A stretch of DNA of 64,000 nt from Kordia sp. TARA_039_SRF (GTDB taxonomy: Bacteria > Bacteroidota > Bacteroidia > Flavobacteriales > Flavobacteriaceae), in contig SMNH02000001.1 in assembly GCA_006383075.2 (NCBI GenBank), forward strand, positions 375,945 through 439,944, given 5' to 3'. The translations under genes were made by a program, and so were the position numbers. This document shows positions 53,096 to 63,209 of the stretch, one piece after another. Numbering within the stretch: position 1 is the first letter of the stretch; every line of letters begins with the position of its first letter. Below the pieces are notes generated by a model. That model was given only the letters and a program-made list of their open reading frames with translations, did no database searches and was not told where the DNA came from.

Positions 53096-53378
53096 ATATA
53101 GATTGAGTAACGAAGCCAAAAATGATTTGATTCGCATTCACCAATATAGAGTCAAAAAATTTGGAATGGCACAAGCGGACAATTATTTCAATGCTTTTTT
53201 TATCTGTTTTGACAATATCTCCCAAAGACCTTTTTCATACGAAGCTGTCGATTATATCAAAAAAGGCTACCGACGTTGTGTTTGTGGCGTTGATGCAATT
53301 TATTTTAAAATAAATGAAGATATCATTGATATTATGGCGATTGTAGGCAGACAAGACGCACACACTATCATTCACTAA
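53088..53378 (+). CDS. parE: ParE/RelE-family toxin
   Basis: A 96-residue RelE/ParE-superfamily protein (YRLSNEAKNDLIRIHQYR at the start, VDAIYFKINEDIIDIMAI near the end). ParE members poison DNA gyrase, while RelE members cut mRNA; the ParE branch is favoured here because the partner is ParD-like. The gene overlaps parD by eight bases, and a strong hairpin follows it. Confidence 0.88.
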   Translation: MAKYRLSNEAKNDLIRIHQYRVKKFGMAQADNYFNAFFICFDNISQRPFSYEAVDYIKKGYRRCVCGVDAIYFKINEDIIDIMAIVGRQDAHTIIH

Positions 53379-53379
53379 A

Positions 53380-53416
53380 AAAACTCCTTAAAAACATACA
53401 TTTTTCAAGGAGTTTT
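53380..53416. terminator. Terminator shared by parDE and acs
   Basis: AAAACTCCTT (53380-53389) pairs with AAGGAGTTTT (53407-53416). The minus strand runs into seven T residues, so it mainly terminates the acetate operon; a weaker T run serves parDE. Confidence 0.8.
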
Positions 53417-53484
53417 ATAACAAAGTTGAGCAAAGTCTCTCGACTGAACTCACAACTTAGCACCTAATTTCAAAATAATAACGC

Positions 53485-55392
53485 CTACAACGCATTATCC
53501 ATAATATCCTGCACAACCTCAGGATTCAACAACGTACTCGTATCACCTAAATTGCTGGTATCTTTTCCTGCAATTTTTCGTAAAATACGACGCATGATTT
53601 TCCCTGAACGCGTTTTTGGTAAACCGTTGGTGAATTGTATTTTATCCAACTTCGCAATCGGGCCAATTTGCTCCGTAATGATTTGATTGATTTCCTTGCG
53701 GAGATTGTTTTGGTTTCTGCTTTCGCCCGTTTCTTTCAGCGTTACATATCCATACAAGGCATTTCCTTTGATATCGTGTGGGAAACCGACAATTGCCGAT
53801 TCCGCCACCGCAGGATGTTCGTTGATGGCATCTTCAATTGGAGCTGTTCCTAAATTGTGTCCCGAAACAATGATGACATCATCTACTCTACCCGTAATTC
53901 GATAATACCCGACTTCATCGCGCAACGCGCCATCACCTGTAAAATATTTGTTCTCGTATGCTGAAAAATACGTGTCTTTGTATCGCTGGTGATTTCCCCA
54001 AATCGTTCGTGCCATACTTGGCCAAGGAAATTTGATACACAAACGTCCATCTACTTGATTTCCTTTGATTTCGTTACCGTTTTCGTCCATCAACGCAGGT
54101 TGAATTCCGATAAAAGGCAAGGTTGCGTAGGTTGGTTTGGTGGGTGTTGCAAACGGAATTGGCGTAATCATGATACCGCCTGTTTCAGTTTGCCACCACG
54201 TATCTACAATCGGCGCTTTTCGTTTTCCGACATTATCATCATACCAATGCCATGCTTCTTCGTTAATCGGTTCGCCAACCGTTCCTAATACTTTGAGAGA
54301 TGATAAATCGTGTTTTTCCAAATGTTCTACACCTTCTTTTGCCAACGCACGAATGGCAGTTGGTGCCGTATAAAATTGATTGACTTTGTGTTTTTCTACA
54401 ATTTCCCAAAAACGTCCAAAATCTGGATAACTTGGCACGCCTTCAAACATTACGGTAGTCGCACCATTACACAACGGACCGTACACAATATAACTATGCC
54501 CTGTAATCCAACCGATATCGGCGGTACACCAATACACATCTTCTTCTCGGTATTGGAAAACATTTTTAAACGTATATGCGCTATACACCATATATCCTGC
54601 AGTAGAATGCACCATTCCTTTTGGTTTCCCTGTAGAACCTGAAGTATACAAAATAAACAACGGATCTTCCGCTTCCATGACTTCTGGCACACAATCGTGA
54701 TAGGCTTCGTCTAGCAACGGTTGTAGCCAATGGTCGCGCCCAGCTTCCATGTGAATTTCTGTGTTGATTCTTTTGGCAACTAATACCGTTTCTACACATG
54801 CACATTCTTTCAATGCTTCATCTACAATTCCTTTTAAATCGATGGTTTTTGCGCCACGATACGAACCATCGCTCGTAATGACCATTTTACAAGTAGCATC
54901 GTTGATTCTAGTCGCTAAAGCGGAAGAGGAAAATCCTGCAAAAACTACGGAATGTATCGCTCCGATTCGCGCACACGCTAAGACAGAAATTGCCAATTCA
55001 GGAATCATCGGTAAATAAATACACACACGATCACCTTTTTGAATGCCTTGCTCTTTTAAGACATTGGCAAAACGACAAACTTTGTCGTGTAAATCGCGAT
55101 AACTGATATGTTGCGCTTCTTCTTCTGGATTGTTAGGTTCAAAAATAATGGCGGTTTTATCGCCTCGAATGTGCAAATGTCTGTCAATACAATTTTCAGT
55201 GATATTGAGTTGCGCGCCTTCAAACCATTTAACTTCTGGTTTGGTAAAATCCCAACTCAGTACATTGTCCCACTTTTTGCGCCACATAAAATGCTCTTCG
55301 GCGATTTCTTCCCAAAATACTTCGGGATTTCGAACAGATTTTCGATATACTTGATAGTATTCTTCTAAATGTTTGATATGATAATTACTCAT
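53485..55392 (-). CDS. acs: Acetyl-CoA synthetase
   Basis: A 635-residue AMP-forming acetate:CoA ligase. ANL motifs are complete: YTSGSTGKPKG (P loop), DTWWQTETGG, YFTGDGALRDE, RVDDVIIVSGHN, and the C-terminal PKTRSGKIMRR, whose Lys is the usual regulatory acetylation site. The enzyme activates acetate to acetyl-CoA through acetyl-AMP. It is the last gene of the acetate/propionate operon, 13 bases after the propionyl-CoA synthetase gene. Confidence 0.96.
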   Translation of the reverse strand: MSNYHIKHLEEYYQVYRKSVRNPEVFWEEIAEEHFMWRKKWDNVLSWDFTKPEVKWFEGAQLNITENCIDRHLHIRGDKTAIIFEPNNPEEEAQHISYRDLHDKVCRFANVLKEQGIQKGDRVCIYLPMIPELAISVLACARIGAIHSVVFAGFSSSALATRINDATCKMVITSDGSYRGAKTIDLKGIVDEALKECACVETVLVAKRINTEIHMEAGRDHWLQPLLDEAYHDCVPEVMEAEDPLFILYTSGSTGKPKGMVHSTAGYMVYSAYTFKNVFQYREEDVYWCTADIGWITGHSYIVYGPLCNGATTVMFEGVPSYPDFGRFWEIVEKHKVNQFYTAPTAIRALAKEGVEHLEKHDLSSLKVLGTVGEPINEEAWHWYDDNVGKRKAPIVDTWWQTETGGIMITPIPFATPTKPTYATLPFIGIQPALMDENGNEIKGNQVDGRLCIKFPWPSMARTIWGNHQRYKDTYFSAYENKYFTGDGALRDEVGYYRITGRVDDVIIVSGHNLGTAPIEDAINEHPAVAESAIVGFPHDIKGNALYGYVTLKETGESRNQNNLRKEINQIITEQIGPIAKLDKIQFTNGLPKTRSGKIMRRILRKIAGKDTSNLGDTSTLLNPEVVQDIMDNAL

Positions 55393-55405
55393 GGTTGTTT
55401 AATTT

Positions 55406-57301
55406 TTATTTGTGAATGCCAATACGATGATTTTTGTAAATGGCTTGAATTTCGTTTATAATATTGGTGTCGTCTATAGTTGATGGAATTTTATATTCGT
55501 TTTCATCCGCAATATTGCGTAGTAATTTACGCAGAATTTTTCCACTTCGTGTTTTTGGCAAACGTTGCACTACCAAAACATCTTTAAACGATGCCACCGC
55601 ACCGATTTCGTGACGCACGTTTTGCACTATTTCTTTTTGGATAAAATCTTCTGTTAACTGTTCTCCAGATTTTAAGACAATCAATCCCAACGGTTTTTGT
55701 CCTTTGATGTCGCAATGCACGCCAAATACGGCGCATTCTGCTACAGATTTATGTGACGCTACAACTTCTTCCATTTCTGCTGTAGACAAACGATGTCCCG
55801 CCACATTAATGATATCATCAACGCGACCTGTGATAAACACATAACCGTCTTCATCTTTATATCCGCCATCGCCAGAAAAATAATAGCCAGGAAAACGCTC
55901 TAAATATCCTTTTTGAAAGCGTTCTGGATTGCCCCACAGATTTTGCAAAGTTCCTGGAGGCAATGGTAATTTGGCAACAACATAACCTTCTGCATTAGCT
56001 GGAACATGCTCACCAGCTTCGTTTACAATTTGAATGTCATATCCGCACACGGGAAAACTTGCCGAACCTGCTTTTACATCTTGTAATCCTACACCAACCA
56101 TATTGGCTAACATCGGCCAGCCGCTTTCGGTTTGCCACCAATGATCTATTACAGGAACGTTTAATTTTTCTTCCGTCCAACGCAAAGTGGCTACATCACA
56201 ACGTTCGCCTGCTAGGAATTGATATTTGAGACACGACATGTCAAACTGCGCTATTAATTCACCGTTTGGATCTTCTTTTTTAATTGCTCTAATCGCAGTT
56301 GGCGCCGTAAACATCACTTTTACCTTGTGTTCGCTAATAACGCGCCAAAAGGTAGAAGCATCCGGTGTTTTGATAGGTTTTCCTTCGAAAAGAATCGTTG
56401 TATTTCGATGTAGCAACGGAGCGTAGACAATATAACTGTGTCCCACTACCCAACCAACATCACTAGCAGCCCAATAGGTATCACCTTCTTCCACGCCGTA
56501 CACGTATTTCATGGAAAATTTGAGCGCGGTTGCATAACCGCCAGTATCGCGAATGATTCCTTTGGGAGTTCCTGTGGTTCCTGAAGTGTATAAAATGTAG
56601 GAAGGATGTGTCGCTTCTAGCGGAATGGCTTCTGCGGGCGACGCATTTTCTACAAAAGAAGTATAATCAATATCGTAGTTTTTTTGTGGAATTTCTACAC
56701 CTAGTTTTCTATCAAAAACAATGACATTTTTTGGTTTGTGAACTGCTTTTTCAATGGCTTCATCTACAAAAGGTTTGTAAGGAATGATACGATTGATTTC
56801 AATTCCGTTCGATGCTGTAATGATGGCTTTTGGCTTACAATCGTCAATGCGAATCGCTAATTCGTGCGGTGCAAATCCTCCAAAAACTACCGAATGAATG
56901 ACGCCAATTCGCACACATGCTAACATCGCATAGATGGCTTGCGGAATCATAGGCATGTAGATGATGCACGTGTCACCCTTTTCCAATCCTAATTGCTGTA
57001 AAGCGCCTGCCAATTTGGAAACTTCCGTATGGAGTTCATTAAAGGGAATGTGCTGTTTTTTTCCAGTTACTGGAGAATCGTAAATGATGGCATTTTGAGT
57101 ACCAAAACCATCATTGATATGTTTGTCTATGCAGAGATAGCTCAGGTTGAGTTTGCCATCTTCAAACCATTGATAATAGTCGTTTTTATTTTTGGAAAGA
57201 ATAGTTTTTGGCGGTGTATGCCAATCTAAATTTTGCGCTTGTTCTTGCCAAAAAACTGCAGGTTGTTCTATGCTTTTTTGATAGAATTCTTGATAGTTCA
57301 T
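55406..57301 (-). CDS. prpE: Propionyl-CoA synthetase-like acyl-CoA ligase
   Basis: A 631-residue AMP-forming ligase from the ATG at 57301. YTSGTTGTPKG, DHWWQTESGWP, YFSGDGGYKDEDGY and PKTRSGKILRK are intact. The WQTESGWP variant and the N-terminal WFEDGKLNLSYLCIDKH are characteristic of the PrpE branch. The start codon overlaps the stop of a 74-residue membrane protein gene in ATGA, which supports 57301 over the longer frame. Propionate or another short acid is the likely substrate. Confidence 0.88.
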   Translation of the reverse strand: MNYQEFYQKSIEQPAVFWQEQAQNLDWHTPPKTILSKNKNDYYQWFEDGKLNLSYLCIDKHINDGFGTQNAIIYDSPVTGKKQHIPFNELHTEVSKLAGALQQLGLEKGDTCIIYMPMIPQAIYAMLACVRIGVIHSVVFGGFAPHELAIRIDDCKPKAIITASNGIEINRIIPYKPFVDEAIEKAVHKPKNVIVFDRKLGVEIPQKNYDIDYTSFVENASPAEAIPLEATHPSYILYTSGTTGTPKGIIRDTGGYATALKFSMKYVYGVEEGDTYWAASDVGWVVGHSYIVYAPLLHRNTTILFEGKPIKTPDASTFWRVISEHKVKVMFTAPTAIRAIKKEDPNGELIAQFDMSCLKYQFLAGERCDVATLRWTEEKLNVPVIDHWWQTESGWPMLANMVGVGLQDVKAGSASFPVCGYDIQIVNEAGEHVPANAEGYVVAKLPLPPGTLQNLWGNPERFQKGYLERFPGYYFSGDGGYKDEDGYVFITGRVDDIINVAGHRLSTAEMEEVVASHKSVAECAVFGVHCDIKGQKPLGLIVLKSGEQLTEDFIQKEIVQNVRHEIGAVASFKDVLVVQRLPKTRSGKILRKLLRNIADENEYKIPSTIDDTNIINEIQAIYKNHRIGIHK

Positions 57302-57522
57302 GACTTTGATTTTTTGGGATTGAAGAGTCCGAACCAATTCGGATTGAGTACTTTAAGCTTTATCAAAGCCCAAATAATCACTACAAAGCAAGCCCCCATA
57401 ACTAAAGAATTTGTGGTGCTAATAGCAGCTTCGCTTTCAAACTTAAATCGAAGGAAAAGCGTCACGACAACATACAAACTGATAATAATATCTGACGCTA
57501 AAGGATTGATACGTAATTTCAT
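57298..57522 (-). CDS. Small membrane protein upstream of prpE
   Basis: A 74-residue protein with two hydrophobic stretches (about 10-26 and 38-60) and a basic tail (FNPKKSKS). I do not recognise it. It overlaps prpE by four bases (ATGA) and so is translationally coupled to it; it sits between the response regulator and prpE, inside the acetate operon, where it could be a regulator or accessory of uptake. Confidence 0.65.
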   Translation of the reverse strand: MKLRINPLASDIIISLYVVVTLFLRFKFESEAAISTTNSLVMGACFVVIIWALIKLKVLNPNWFGLFNPKKSKS

Positions 57523-57593
57523 GTCTTCAAAATTTTAATTAAATATTGCTTGTTTGCACACAAAACCAATATTTACTAAGACTTAGAAGACTT

Positions 57594-57959
57594 CTAAGTT
57601 ACTAATTCCAGAATTTCTGAAATTATTTTTTTTACTGAAAAAGGTTTTGTTAAATATTTATCCGCTCCAAGTTGTAATCCTTTTTCAATGTCTGAAGCTT
57701 TATTTTTTGCAGTTAAAAATACCACTTTGGTATGTTTTAAACTGTCGTTTTCTCTAATTTTTGTCAACGTTTGATATCCATCTACATTTGGCATCATAAT
57801 GTCTAACAAGACCACATCTGGAATTTGATGTTGTAAAATTTCCAAGGCTTCACTTCCATCTCTGGCTATAAATACTTCAAAATGTTGCTTTTTAAAAGCA
57901 TATTCCAACGACATTACGATATTAGGTTCATCGTCAACAATTAATATTTTCTTCATCAT
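57594..57959 (-). CDS. Single-domain response regulator
   Basis: A 121-residue CheY-like receiver with no output domain. The acidic pocket (IVDDEPN), phospho-acceptor Asp in VVLLDIMMPN (about residue 53), Thr in VFLTAKNK and Lys in YLTKPFSVKK are intact. It follows the transporter-fused histidine kinase by 18 bases and is the likely phosphate receiver. How the signal reaches DNA is unclear, because no DNA-binding domain is present. Confidence 0.9.
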   Translation of the reverse strand: MMKKILIVDDEPNIVMSLEYAFKKQHFEVFIARDGSEALEILQHQIPDVVLLDIMMPNVDGYQTLTKIRENDSLKHTKVVFLTAKNKASDIEKGLQLGADKYLTKPFSVKKIISEILELVT

Positions 57960-57977
57960 TTTTTAGCTGAAACTAAA

Positions 57978-60671
57978 TTAGTCAAAAGGTAGCGTAAAAA
58001 CAAGCGTTGCGCCATTTTTTCTCCCTTTTTGTGCCCAAATTTTTCCACCGTGTTTTTCCACAATTTGTTTCGTAATCGCTAAGCCCAATCCACTGCCCTG
58101 CGGTTTGATGGTGTTTTGATGTTTAGATTGGTAAAATTTGTCAAAAATATAGTCATGATCTTCTGCTGGAATCCCTTTTCCGTTATCCTTCACCATTACC
58201 TCAACCTCGCCATTTCCTAAGGTTGTATCAACGATTACTGTTCCTCCTTTTTCTGGACAAAATTTGAGCGCGTTTGACAGCAAGTTAGTCAAGACTTGTA
58301 ATATGCGATCTTCATCATATTTTAACGTGATGGCATGTGCGGTTTTGTTGTTGATTTTTATATTTTTTTTGGAAGCAATGTGTTCAATACTGCTAACAGC
58401 TTTTTCAATGGTTTTTTGTAAATCGTTTGCTTGTACTTCTAGATTCAAACGACCTGTTTCTAGTTTTTCAAAATCTAAAATATTATTTATCAATCGCGCC
58501 AAACGGTCAGAATCTTGTAGAATGTTTTTCAGAAATTGATTTTTCATTTCTTTTGGCATGTCATCGTCATCGTCCATCAGCAATTCCGTAGCGGCTCTGA
58601 TTCCTGTGATGGGCGTTTTGAGTTCGTGCGCTACAGTGTCTAAAAATTCATCTTTCTGTTTGTCTTTTGTGATGAGTTCTTCATTTGCATCTTTTAATTG
58701 AGAGGAAAGCTGTGATAATTCTTCGGATTTTTCACGTAATATTTTGTTATTAACGATATTTTCTTTGGATTCTTCTAATATTTTCAACACTTCCACCAAA
58801 CTAATCTGCTCTTCTTTTACCACACTAGCAATGAGGATTTTAGCAGAAGCACCACCAATACTTCCTGTGAGCAGTTTTTCTGAGAAATTAATCAGTCGTG
58901 CATCCGCGAGTTGTGTGTTTGGTGATAGATTGTATTTCGTAAAAAAGATTTTTAACGCACGTGTTGCGCGATGTTCACCCAAGAAGCGAACCAACACATT
59001 TTTAATATCTGCCACATAGGCTTCTCCTTTCCAAACCAACGCACTGTCTTGCAACGTTGAAAAGTTACGACTGTCTACAAACATTTCCGCATAGTTTCGT
59101 TCGCGGTAGTTTCCTTTTGAGGTAAGCGAAAAGGTTAAATAGCATATTATGTTACAACTCATACTCCAAAAGAAGGCATGTGCTGGCGGACTTAGAAAAT
59201 CGATTCCGAAAAGCGCATACGGTTTTGTCCATTCCATGCCGTTGATTCCGTGTTGAATAAAATCGTCGGTTCCTGTGTAGGCTTGTAATATGAATGGAAG
59301 AATTAAGGTGTAAATCGCGATAAGTATTCCCACTACAATTCCGATGATTGCTGCTTTTGATGCACCACGATTCCAAAATAAGCCAATGAAAAAGGAAGGT
59401 GCTAATTGTGAAATGATGACAAATGAAATCAATCCGATGGAATACAGTGATAATTCTTTGGAGAACGAAACATAAAAGAAATACGCACCAATGATGATAA
59501 AAAAGATGGAAATTCTACGAATGTTTTTGATGTATTTAGAGTTTCGCTCTGTTTGGTTTTTGATGAATTTGTCTAAGAAGCCATACGGAATTACCAAGTT
59601 GTTACTCACCATCGTTGAAAGTGCCAACGTAGAAACAATCACCATTGAAATGACCGCTGAAAATCCTCCTAAAAACACTAAGGTTGCTAGAAACGAATTG
59701 CCATTTTCTAACGGAAGTAATAAGGTGTAATATTCTGCATTTTGGGTGTCGCCAAACGTGAGTTTTCCCGCCCAAGCGATAAAAATCACAAAGAAATTAA
59801 ACAGCAATAAGTACAGCGGAAATAACCAAATTGCTTTTTTTAAGTGCTTTTCGCGTGTGTTTTCTATGACAGAAACTTGAAATTGTCTCGGTAAGAGGAA
59901 AATTGCGATGAATGCTAGTGCAATCATAAAAAACCAATTGAATCCATTTTCCACACTTCCTAAAGTGATGAGTTCTTTAAAGTTTTCCATACTTGCCGCC
60001 ATCTGATTGTAGATATCTGTGGTACCATCAAACAAGTAAAAAGTGATGTAGACACCAACTATCAAGAAGAACACTAATTTTATGACAGATTCAAACGCCA
60101 CAGACATGATGATTCCTTTGTGTTTTTCCGACGCATCGGTATTTTGTGTTCCAAAGAAGGTTGCGAAAATTGCCAATAATAATGCCACATAAAAGGTAGA
60201 ATCGTCAAAAACTGTAGTAGATACGTAACTGGTTTCATCCGCCATAATTTCAAAGGTTTCTGAAACCGCTTTGAGCTGTAGTGAAATATATGGCAACGTT
60301 CCCATTAAACAGACAATAGTGACTAACGCGCCTAAAAATCGGTTGTTTCCATATCGGAGCGAGATAAAATCTGCAATGGACGATATTTTGTGTTGTTTGG
60401 AGATGCGAATGATTTTCCGCAATACGATAATCCACAACGGTGCTGCAATGACAGGTCCGAGATAGATTGGCAAGAAATTGATTCCTGAGTTTGCGGCAAT
60501 TCCGATGCTTCCGTAATACGTCCACGCCGAACAGTACACTGCTAGCGACAAGGTATATACATACGGATTGTTTACCCACTTGCTTTGCCGTCTTTTTTCC
60601 GCCAAAAACGCCATGTAAAAAAGCACTGCTAAGTAACTTATGATGATAAAAACGAGCGTGTAATTATTCAT
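57978..60671 (-). CDS. Sodium/solute-symporter-like histidine kinase (CrbS/CbrA type)
   Basis: An 897-residue protein whose first 500 residues are a sodium:solute symporter family domain with about 13 helices, starting with the SSS signature SKWVNNPYVY and YCSAWTYYG. A linker and coiled coil precede a kinase core: His682 in DTVAHELKTPITG, N box NLLSNALKFC, and G boxes DNGKGIPAED and GSGLGLAIT. CrbS controls acs through acetate sensing in Vibrio, so this placement right before acs makes the same role likely. Its ATG overlaps the preceding 64-residue gene by eight bases. Confidence 0.88.
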   Translation of the reverse strand: MNNYTLVFIIISYLAVLFYMAFLAEKRRQSKWVNNPYVYTLSLAVYCSAWTYYGSIGIAANSGINFLPIYLGPVIAAPLWIIVLRKIIRISKQHKISSIADFISLRYGNNRFLGALVTIVCLMGTLPYISLQLKAVSETFEIMADETSYVSTTVFDDSTFYVALLLAIFATFFGTQNTDASEKHKGIIMSVAFESVIKLVFFLIVGVYITFYLFDGTTDIYNQMAASMENFKELITLGSVENGFNWFFMIALAFIAIFLLPRQFQVSVIENTREKHLKKAIWLFPLYLLLFNFFVIFIAWAGKLTFGDTQNAEYYTLLLPLENGNSFLATLVFLGGFSAVISMVIVSTLALSTMVSNNLVIPYGFLDKFIKNQTERNSKYIKNIRRISIFFIIIGAYFFYVSFSKELSLYSIGLISFVIISQLAPSFFIGLFWNRGASKAAIIGIVVGILIAIYTLILPFILQAYTGTDDFIQHGINGMEWTKPYALFGIDFLSPPAHAFFWSMSCNIICYLTFSLTSKGNYRERNYAEMFVDSRNFSTLQDSALVWKGEAYVADIKNVLVRFLGEHRATRALKIFFTKYNLSPNTQLADARLINFSEKLLTGSIGGASAKILIASVVKEEQISLVEVLKILEESKENIVNNKILREKSEELSQLSSQLKDANEELITKDKQKDEFLDTVAHELKTPITGIRAATELLMDDDDDMPKEMKNQFLKNILQDSDRLARLINNILDFEKLETGRLNLEVQANDLQKTIEKAVSSIEHIASKKNIKINNKTAHAITLKYDEDRILQVLTNLLSNALKFCPEKGGTVIVDTTLGNGEVEVMVKDNGKGIPAEDHDYIFDKFYQSKHQNTIKPQGSGLGLAITKQIVEKHGGKIWAQKGRKNGATLVFTLPFD

Positions 60672-60858
60672 AGTGACGTTTTAAAACGATATAGGAAACA
60701 ACGACAGACAACAACCAAACCGAAAAGATGGAAAAATAAAACGTAGGAATTCCCAAAAACGCACCTTCTAAATTAAATATCAGCACAAAAGGCACATTGA
60801 ATAGTAAAAACAACGCGATAGCGAGGACAACTAATTTTTGTTCGTGTCGTTTTTTCAT
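60664..60858 (-). CDS. Small two-helix membrane protein
   Basis: A 64-residue protein with two hydrophobic helices (about 9-32 and 38-58) and basic ends, not recognised. Its stop codon lies inside the first codons of the kinase gene, so the pair is translationally coupled. Lengths and layout remind of small subunits of SSS transporters, and it could assist the transporter domain of the kinase. No known family confirmed. Confidence 0.65.
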   Translation of the reverse strand: MKKRHEQKLVVLAIALFLLFNVPFVLIFNLEGAFLGIPTFYFSIFSVWLLSVVVSYIVLKRHYE

Positions 60859-60952
60859 AGGTTGGTTTGTATTTTTTAAAAATAAGAAAAAATCAACACT
60901 ACAAAAATGTAGTGCTGATTTTGAACTAACGGAATATAGTTATAAAAGAATT

Positions 60953-62746
60953 TTAATGTGCTGAAGCTTCGCCTGCTCCAGATGGAATTCTGATATTTTC
61001 TACCAATTCTTGTACATCTTTTGGTGGCGCTGGTGTTAATCGGGAAACGACTACTGAAACCACCACATTTACAATCATGGCAATAGTTCCGAATCCTTCT
61101 GGCGATGTCCCAAACCACCATTCGCTTTTTGGCAACGGATCCATTACGCCGATGAGTCCAGTTTTGTAGCGAATCATGTAATATAGCATGAGTAAGATTC
61201 CGACCACCATTCCAGCTACCGCACCTTCTTTGTTCATTCGCTTGTCAAATATTCCCAAAATAATTGCTGGGAAGAACGACGCGGCGGCGAGTCCGAATGC
61301 CAAGGCGACGACGGCGGCGACAAATCCTGGAGGATAAATTCCGAAGAGTCCTGCCACTACTACTGCAATTACGATAGAGATTCTTGCCCATTTTAATTCT
61401 CCTTTGTCAGAGATTTTAGGGTTGATTTGCTTTTTTATTAAATCGTGAGAGATCGATGTTGAGATTACTAATAATAATCCTGCAGCTGTTGATAATGCTG
61501 CTGCCAATCCACCTGCAGCAACCAATGCGATTACCCAGTTTGGCAAGTTTGCAATTTCAGGATTTGCCAATACCATGATATCTCTGTCTACATATAATTC
61601 GTTCATTTCTGCTTCATTGGCATTCGATACCAAACGTTCTCCGTAAACTCCTCTAATATTTTCTCCATCAGCATCTCTTTGGAAATTAGGTTTTCCTTTT
61701 AAGGCATCTCCAGCAACATATTGAATTTTTCCATCACCGTTTTTATCTGCCCATGCGATTAATCCTGTGTTTTCCCAGTTTTTAAACCATGCTGGAATTT
61801 CTTGGTATTCTTTTTCGCTTACCGTTTCAATTAAGTTTGTTCTAGAGAATACTGCAATTGCTGGTGCTGTGGTGTATAAAATTGCGATGAATAATAATGC
61901 TAATCCTGCAGATTTACGTGCGTCTTTTACTTTTGGAACAGTAAAGAAACGTACGATTACGTGTGGCAATCCTGCAGTTCCTACCATTAATGCTAAGGTA
62001 ATTGCGAAGACATCCCACGTTGATTTGGTTCCGCTGGTATATTCGTTGAAACCTAGTTTTGTGTGTAATTGATCTAAGTGGTCAAGCAACGGAATTCCTT
62101 CTGCAACTTCTCCTCCCATTCCAACTTGTGGAATGATGTTTCCTGTCATTTGCATCGAGATAAAAAATGCTGGCACCATGAACGCAAAGATGAGTACACA
62201 GTATTGTGCTACTTGCGTATAGGTGATTCCTTTCATTCCTCCTAAGAAGGCAAACGTTAATACTACTGCCATTCCGATGACAACTCCGAGATTGATATCT
62301 ACTTGTAAGAATTGTGAAAAAACAATTCCCACACCACGCATTTGTCCCGCTACATAGGTAAATGACACAATTAATGCACAGATAACGGCTACCGTTCTTG
62401 CGATGTTTGAGTAGTATCTGTCACCAATAAAATCGGGTACGGTAAATTTTCCAAATTTTCGCAGATACGGTGCTAATAACAAGGCTAGTAACACATATCC
62501 ACCTGTCCATCCCATCAAATACACAGAACCGTCATATCCCATAAAGGAGATAATTCCTGCCATTCCAATAAACGAAGCGGCACTCATCCAATCGGCTGCG
62601 GTTGCCATTCCGTTGGCTAGTGGAGAAACGCCTCCGCCAGCTACATAAAATTCTTTTGTTGAGCCTGCTCTTGCCCAAATTGCTATTCCAAAATAGAGGG
62701 CAAAAGTTATCCCTACTAAGATCCAAGTCCACGTTTGTACACTCAT
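60953..62746 (-). CDS. Sodium:solute symporter, acetate-type (VC_2705/ActP-like)
   Basis: A 597-residue secondary transporter of the SSS family with 12 to 13 helices; GSVYLMGWTGGYVL, ADWMSAASFIGMAG and a segment LSTAAGLLLVISTSISHDL mark the core. A long hydrophilic insert (about 300-385) is typical of the subfamily that pairs with DUF4212 proteins. The DUF4212 gene lies upstream and acs and prpE downstream, so acetate or propionate uptake is the likely function. Energised by Na+ or H+. Confidence 0.88.
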   Translation of the reverse strand: MSVQTWTWILVGITFALYFGIAIWARAGSTKEFYVAGGGVSPLANGMATAADWMSAASFIGMAGIISFMGYDGSVYLMGWTGGYVLLALLLAPYLRKFGKFTVPDFIGDRYYSNIARTVAVICALIVSFTYVAGQMRGVGIVFSQFLQVDINLGVVIGMAVVLTFAFLGGMKGITYTQVAQYCVLIFAFMVPAFFISMQMTGNIIPQVGMGGEVAEGIPLLDHLDQLHTKLGFNEYTSGTKSTWDVFAITLALMVGTAGLPHVIVRFFTVPKVKDARKSAGLALLFIAILYTTAPAIAVFSRTNLIETVSEKEYQEIPAWFKNWENTGLIAWADKNGDGKIQYVAGDALKGKPNFQRDADGENIRGVYGERLVSNANEAEMNELYVDRDIMVLANPEIANLPNWVIALVAAGGLAAALSTAAGLLLVISTSISHDLIKKQINPKISDKGELKWARISIVIAVVVAGLFGIYPPGFVAAVVALAFGLAAASFFPAIILGIFDKRMNKEGAVAGMVVGILLMLYYMIRYKTGLIGVMDPLPKSEWWFGTSPEGFGTIAMIVNVVVSVVVSRLTPAPPKDVQELVENIRIPSGAGEASAH

Positions 62747-62935
62747 AATTTTTTATTTTTTTAGAATACTATTTCTAGTTTGAAATTGCTTAGGTAAAAC
62801 ACAGCTATTTTTTGATTGTGCGAAAAAGAAAATTTCAGCATAGCCATAGCTACGGTTTAATTTTATTTTGAAGCATTAGTGAAAAAGAGCAAATTTTAGC
62901 GAGTGATTTCAAGCTAGATATAGTATTGGTTAGGG

Positions 62936-63196
62936 TTACTCGTCGAAACCGTATTTTTTGTCTAATTTGTTCATTAATCGCACGTATATGAAGATGAGAA
63001 CTACAAATACGTATATAGAGCCTTGTTGTGCAAACCAGAAGCCTAGTTTGAATCCGCCAAGTCTAAATTGATTGAGTTCTTCTCGAAATAGAATCCCACA
63101 ACCGTAAGAAACTATAAACCATATTGATAGTAGGATGAGAAGATATTTTAGATTTTCTTTCCAGTACGCTCTTGCGCGTTTTTTTTGATCGCTCAT
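62936..63196 (-). CDS. DUF4212 small symporter subunit
   Basis: An 86-residue protein with two hydrophobic helices (about 18-35 and 53-72) and charged ends, matching DUF4212, the small partner of certain sodium/solute symporters. It starts 13 bases after the porin gene and is 189 bases upstream of the symporter gene; the gap has no gene and may hold a secondary promoter or processing site. Confidence 0.88.
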   Translation of the reverse strand: MSDQKKRARAYWKENLKYLLILLSIWFIVSYGCGILFREELNQFRLGGFKLGFWFAQQGSIYVFVVLIFIYVRLMNKLDKKYGFDE

Positions 63197-63209
63197 ATTT
63201 GGTTGGTTT

